Part shown: one piece after another, positions 6,430 to 8,213 of the stretch
How positions within the stretch are numbered: position 1 is the stretch's first letter
Layout of the letters: the number at the start of each line of letters is the position of its first letter
From: a bacterium UBA3756
Lineage (GTDB): Bacteria; Bacteroidota; Bacteroidia; Bacteroidales; Bacteroidaceae
Length of the DNA stretch: 8,213 nucleotides
Reading direction: 5' to 3'
Assembly: GCA_002371695.1 (NCBI GenBank)
Contig: DFGG01000139.1
Span: 559-8,771 of the forward strand
Notes under the pieces: generated by a model
What the model was told of the DNA's origin: nothing
The model's database searches: none
The model's input: only the letters and a program-made list of their open reading frames with translations
Made by a program: the position numbers and the translations under genes

Positions 6430-6684
6430 ATGAGCGAGAAACAGAAACAAGTGACGGAGCAGCGAGAGCAGATGCGAACTCGTTCGCAATCTGCCGAGTC
6501 GCGACGGAACTCGACCAAGGGTCAAGTAGAGAAAGAACGCAAGGCCGTTCTGCAGTTGCTTCTTGAGAAAACTGGGCTCAAGTACAAGGAACTCGTGGAT
6601 GCACAGGTTGGCATGTGGATGGCTGGCAATCTCGACCTGCTCACTGCTGAGGAAAAGAAGCAGTTCCCGCATCTTGTTTTCTAA
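6430..6684 (+). CDS. Small charged protein upstream of PIN-domain gene, candidate antitoxin
   Basis: An 84-aa protein of no family I can name with certainty. Residues 1-40 are highly polar (Lys, Glu, Gln and Arg; SEKQKQVTEQREQMRTRSQS) and likely helical or disordered. Residues 38-84 are more structured, with RKAVLQLLLEKTGLKYKELV then MWMAGNLDLLTAEEKKQFPH, suggesting two or three helices. Its stop codon is only 9 bp before the PIN-domain gene and both are on the plus strand behind one -7 element, so they form an operon. A small charged protein just before a PIN protein is the usual layout of a VapB-VapC type pair, so an antitoxin role is the best inference. No ribbon-helix-helix, AbrB or HTH signature is evident. 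The ATG is preceded by an A-rich stretch. Confidence 0.7.
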   Translation: MSEKQKQVTEQREQMRTRSQSAESRRNSTKGQVEKERKAVLQLLLEKTGLKYKELVDAQVGMWMAGNLDLLTAEEKKQFPHLVF

Positions 6685-6693
6685 GCGGCGGCT

Positions 6694-7137
6694 ATGACAC
6701 GACAGGTTAAGACATACAATCCCAACCATATTTTCGTGGACACCAACGTGCTAATTGGTGCCTATAGTGGTGATGCCCGCTTCCAGACGGACAGTGATTG
6801 CCTGCATTATCTTTATTCCATAGTGGGCAAACGGCTCTATATCTCAACGCTCAGTGTGGCGCAACTTATCTCCGTCTATCAGAAGCGTAAGACGAACGAT
6901 GAGATACGCAATGTTATTCGTGAGCTCCAACACCGTTTCACCATCATCAATTTTACGGTGAAGGACATAGATGCGGCACTCAACGAAACAGGTGCCGATA
7001 TTGAGGATAATGTGCAGTTCGTGTTGGCAAGGAAACAAAAGTGTCGTGTCATCATCACTAACAACTATAAGGACTATCGTCTTCTGTTGGGTGCTCAGAT
7101 TATCAAGCCCTCAAAGGTTAGGACGATTGCTCGATAA
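6694..7137 (+). CDS. PIN-domain protein, putative VapC-like ribonuclease toxin
   Basis: A 147-aa protein with a PIN-domain layout: FVDTNVLIGAY at residues 14-24 (D16, N18) as the first acidic motif, an STLSVAQLISV helix at 51-61, DIEDNVQFVLA at 102-112 (E104, D105), and VIITNNYKDY at 119-128 (D127). This resembles the VapC-related PIN proteins common in Bacteroidota, which are Mg-dependent RNases. Two differences from classical VapC stand out: Q57 sits where many PIN toxins have Glu, and N123 replaces the usual Arg in the TRN/TRD motif. Enough acidic residues remain for activity to be plausible. It lies 9 bp after the small charged gene and probably depends on it. No T-rich terminator follows; a REP-like hairpin begins 20 bp after the stop codon. 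Confidence 0.82.
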   Translation: MTRQVKTYNPNHIFVDTNVLIGAYSGDARFQTDSDCLHYLYSIVGKRLYISTLSVAQLISVYQKRKTNDEIRNVIRELQHRFTIINFTVKDIDAALNETGADIEDNVQFVLARKQKCRVIITNNYKDYRLLLGAQIIKPSKVRTIAR

Positions 7138-7157
7138 ACATTTAGAAAGGAGGTAAT

Positions 7158-7186
7158 AGTGGGTCAGGGGACGGTTCTGACCCACT
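7158..7186. repeat. REP-like hairpin between convergent genes
   Basis: AGTGGGTCAG (7158-7167) and CTGACCCACT (7177-7186) are perfect 10-bp inverted repeats with loop GGGACGGTT. It lies between the PIN gene and the oppositely oriented antitoxin-like gene, where it could stop transcription from either side, although no T-tract follows on either strand. The loop and stem recall GGGGACGGTTC-type REP palindromes often tied to RAYT (TnpA_REP) transposases. That link is from memory and is not tested here. Confidence 0.6.
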
Positions 7187-7228
7187 CGGAATGGGCCGGT
7201 CGGTTTCACAGTGAACTTTGCCATAGTC

Positions 7229-7486
7229 TCAGAGCGATTCACACCAAGCCTTGAATTCGTCCATCGACTTCATCTCGTACACTGGTTCCTTGCCGCTGCG
7301 TACGTCCTCGATGGCCTTCATCGTCTTGTCGTTCAGGTACTCGCCGGTCTCGGGGTCGTAGAGGTGGGCCTTGGCCTTTGGCTGAGCCTTCTCCTCCTTC
7401 ACTTCATAAGTCCAGCCCATCTCTGCTATCAATTTCTTGAAGAAACTGACTTTGCGGTCGGGGATGTTGATAGTAATTGCCGTCAT
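7229..7486 (-). CDS. Small RelB-like antitoxin candidate, apparently without a toxin
   Basis: An 85-aa protein. It opens with a beta strand and helix, MTAITINIPDRKVSFFKKLI (residues 1-20), like DNA-binding N termini of small antitoxins. A charged linker (KAQPKAKA) and YDPETGEYLND (43-53) follow. It ends with KTMKAIEDVRSGKEPVYEMK then DEFKAWCESL, a segment close to the toxin-binding tail of RelB-type antitoxins (A-DV-G-----S-DEF-AW). Codon use is ordinary for the window. A TACCTTTG -7 element lies 31 nt before the ATG. Downstream on the same strand there are only about 90 bp and a hairpin before the convergent PIN gene, so no cognate RelE-type toxin is present; a toxin upstream is not seen either. 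It may be an orphan or decayed module, or may act in trans. Family assignment is moderate. Confidence 0.68.
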   Translation of the reverse strand: MTAITINIPDRKVSFFKKLIAEMGWTYEVKEEKAQPKAKAHLYDPETGEYLNDKTMKAIEDVRSGKEPVYEMKSMDEFKAWCESL

Positions 7487-7516
7487 GATGCTGTTCGTCT
7501 TTTTGGATTACGGCTA

Positions 7517-7524
7517 CAAAGGTA
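7517..7524 (-). promoter_or_regulatory. Putative -7 element for the antitoxin-like gene
   Basis: TACCTTTG on the minus strand matches TAnnTTTG, 30 nt before the ATG at 7486. A TTTG upstream (7536-7539) is closer than usual, with only 12 nt of spacing, so the -33 half is not convincing. Confidence 0.45.
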
Positions 7525-7549
7525 ATCAAAAATCTGCAAACCGCTCGCA

Positions 7550-7676
7550 GTTTCGGCATATTTTTTTCGTCTCCGGCTATGGAATGAGCCTTCAGAGCCT
7601 GATACTCGGCATCGGTTATCGGCAGCACGGAGCCGTGACGCGGGGTGAAGCGGCCCGTCATCGGTGTCTCGCGCAC
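7550..7676 (-). pseudogene. Possible fragment of a degraded coding sequence
   Basis: On the minus strand a GC-rich frame reads VRETPMTGRFTPRHGSVLPI followed by TDAEYQALKAHSIAGDE, with coding-like codon use. A TGA lies just before it in frame, and after about 42 codons it runs into the promoter and the start of the antitoxin-like gene in another frame. It has no convincing start or natural end. I do not recognise the family. It could be the remains of a gene upstream of the antitoxin-like gene, or chance. Confidence 0.22.
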
Positions 7677-7687
7677 CAGTTCGAAAC

Positions 7688-7726
7688 GTGATCAGCGGAA
7701 CCGAAATCCCTGATCACCTGTTTTTT
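7688..7726 (+). terminator. Hairpin plus T-tract, possible terminator without a visible gene
   Basis: GTGATCAG (7688-7695) pairs perfectly with CTGATCAC (7710-7717); three more pairs (GGA 7697-7699 with TCC 7707-7709) extend the stem past a bulged C. CTG and six Ts (7721-7726) follow. The shape fits a plus-strand intrinsic terminator, yet no plus-strand gene precedes it. It could equally be a mobile-element scar or repeat. Confidence 0.35.
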
Positions 7727-7770
7727 GCTTCTCGCGCACGCGCGCACATAGTAGTGGGAAAACAAAGAAA

Positions 7771-7845
7771 TAACCCGCACCTCTTACACCTCCCGCACCT
7801 AAGGTTTATCGTTCCAGGTGTAGGAGGTGTAAGAGGTGCGGGTTA
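7771..7845. repeat. 30-bp inverted repeat made of 9-bp modules
   Basis: Arms 7771-7800 and 7816-7845 are complementary at 28 of 30 positions around a 15-nt loop; one of the two differences would be a G-U pair in RNA. Each arm holds three 9-bp units: CCCGCACCT, CTTACACCT, CCCGCACCT on the left, and AGGTGTAGG, AGGTGTAAG, AGGTGCGGG on the right. Seven As follow on the plus strand; a T-rich stretch follows on the minus strand. It would form a very stable hairpin in either transcript. Confidence 0.85.
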
Positions 7846-7878
7846 AAAAAACGTTTAACTACTATATATAAAGGAGTC

Positions 7879-8213
7879 ATGAGGTGCAATAACAAAGCTA
7901 ATTGGCGAACCATCTTGAGAGGTTGTTTATACGGAGGCTTCCTGCAATTCCAGGAAGGCGCTATGGGAAAAAATAAAAGTTCCGTAGAATCGCAGGGAAC
8001 TTCCGTAGAATTACAGGAAGCACTCATACAGTATACAGGCGAACCCGCCGGCAGTTCTGATGGTATGCGCAGCGGGTACTGTTATCATAAGACGGGCTGT
8101 AGCAGGCCTGACCGGATATATGGACGGGGCCTGCGCTTTCTTTATGCCCATACTGACAGTGCATCCCCACTGATGAGAGTAAAAGCAATAAAGAGTCAAC
8201 ACATGAGCGAATA
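7879..8213 (+). CDS. Uncharacterised open reading frame running off the window (low confidence)
   Basis: A plus-strand frame stays open from after a TAA at 7771-7773 to the end. The first ATG (7879) follows AAAGGAGTC, a reasonable Shine-Dalgarno. From there 111 codons are visible, starting MRCNNKANWRTILRGCLYGG. Later ATGs at 7963 (MGKNKSSVESQGTSVELQEA), 8173 (MRVKAIKSQHMSE) and 8203 are alternative starts. No signal peptide, domain or catalytic motif is recognisable, and no TAnnTTTG element lies upstream. Two 21-bp direct repeats (7980-8000 and 8001-8021, 17 of 21 identical) encode SVESQGT and SVELQEA. The real gene may begin at one of the last ATGs, with the preceding stretch being non-coding. 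A minus-strand frame at 8011-8202 is an alternative of similar weakness. Confidence 0.3.
   Translation, partial: MRCNNKANWRTILRGCLYGGFLQFQEGAMGKNKSSVESQGTSVELQEALIQYTGEPAGSSDGMRSGYCYHKTGCSRPDRIYGRGLRFLYAHTDSASPLMRVKAIKSQHMSE
7938..8021. repeat. Cluster of three similar ~21-bp imperfect palindromes
   Basis: CTTCCTG...CAGGAAG (7938-7957), GTTCC...GGAAC (7979-8000) and CTTCC...GGAAG (8000-8020) share a TTCC-AAT-AGGAA layout. The last two are also direct repeats: TTCCGTAGAAT occurs at 7980-7990 and 8001-8011, a 21-bp period. They lie just inside the last open frame, or just before it if a late ATG is the true start. Confidence 0.55.

Noticed and set aside
6271..6729. A 152-codon minus-strand frame opposite the small charged gene
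   Set aside because: It overlaps the better-supported antitoxin-like gene and its promoter and contains no recognisable motif.
7806..8027. Minus-strand 73-codon frame across the long inverted repeat
   Set aside because: Much of it is the translated repeat (HLLHLLHLE type) and it has no promoter or family resemblance.
8041..8110. Possible tRNA-like folding in the GC-rich stretch
   Set aside because: I could not place an acceptor stem, T-loop GTTCRA motif and anticodon arm together.

Overview
The window looks like a chromosomal segment from Bacteroidota, most likely Prevotella or a close relative in Bacteroidales. The evidence is several promoters of the Bacteroidota form (TTTG about 20 nt before TAnnTTTG), a BamA/TamA-type barrel protein made as a lipoprotein, weak Shine-Dalgarno sequences, and protein sequences typical of that group. 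No database search was possible, so the genus is an inference.

Positions 1-2270 (minus strand) hold the start of a leucine operon: promoter, a 26-codon leader peptide with Leu-Leu and Ile-Ile-Ile-Ile runs, a mutually exclusive antiterminator/terminator pair, an 18-copy tandem array of a 7-bp unit, then leuA and the first 139 codons of leuC, which overlaps leuA by 4 bp. The leader has all the parts of a classical translation-coupled transcription attenuator. Its Ile run suggests the operon senses isoleucine as well as leucine.

Positions 2290-5489 (minus strand) carry a YycJ/WalJ-like metallo-beta-lactamase-fold hydrolase with its own -7 element and a BamA/TamA-family outer-membrane lipoprotein (TamL-like) that probably starts at TTG. 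Positions 5446-5491 are a perfect 17-bp inverted repeat holding two back-to-back promoters. One drives the lipoprotein gene; the other drives a TrmH/SpoU-family RNA methyltransferase on the plus strand. The methyltransferase gene carries an in-frame stretch of the same TCAAT-type repeat that lies before leuA.

Positions 6275-8213 are accessory in character: a two-gene plus-strand module (84-aa charged protein, then a PIN-domain protein) resembling a type II toxin-antitoxin pair, a REP-like hairpin, a lone small antitoxin-like gene on the minus strand, a possible gene remnant, a GATC-containing hairpin, a 30-bp inverted repeat built from 9-bp modules, and an open plus-strand reading frame that runs off the end. 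I saw no rRNA, tRNA, CRISPR array or transposase gene.
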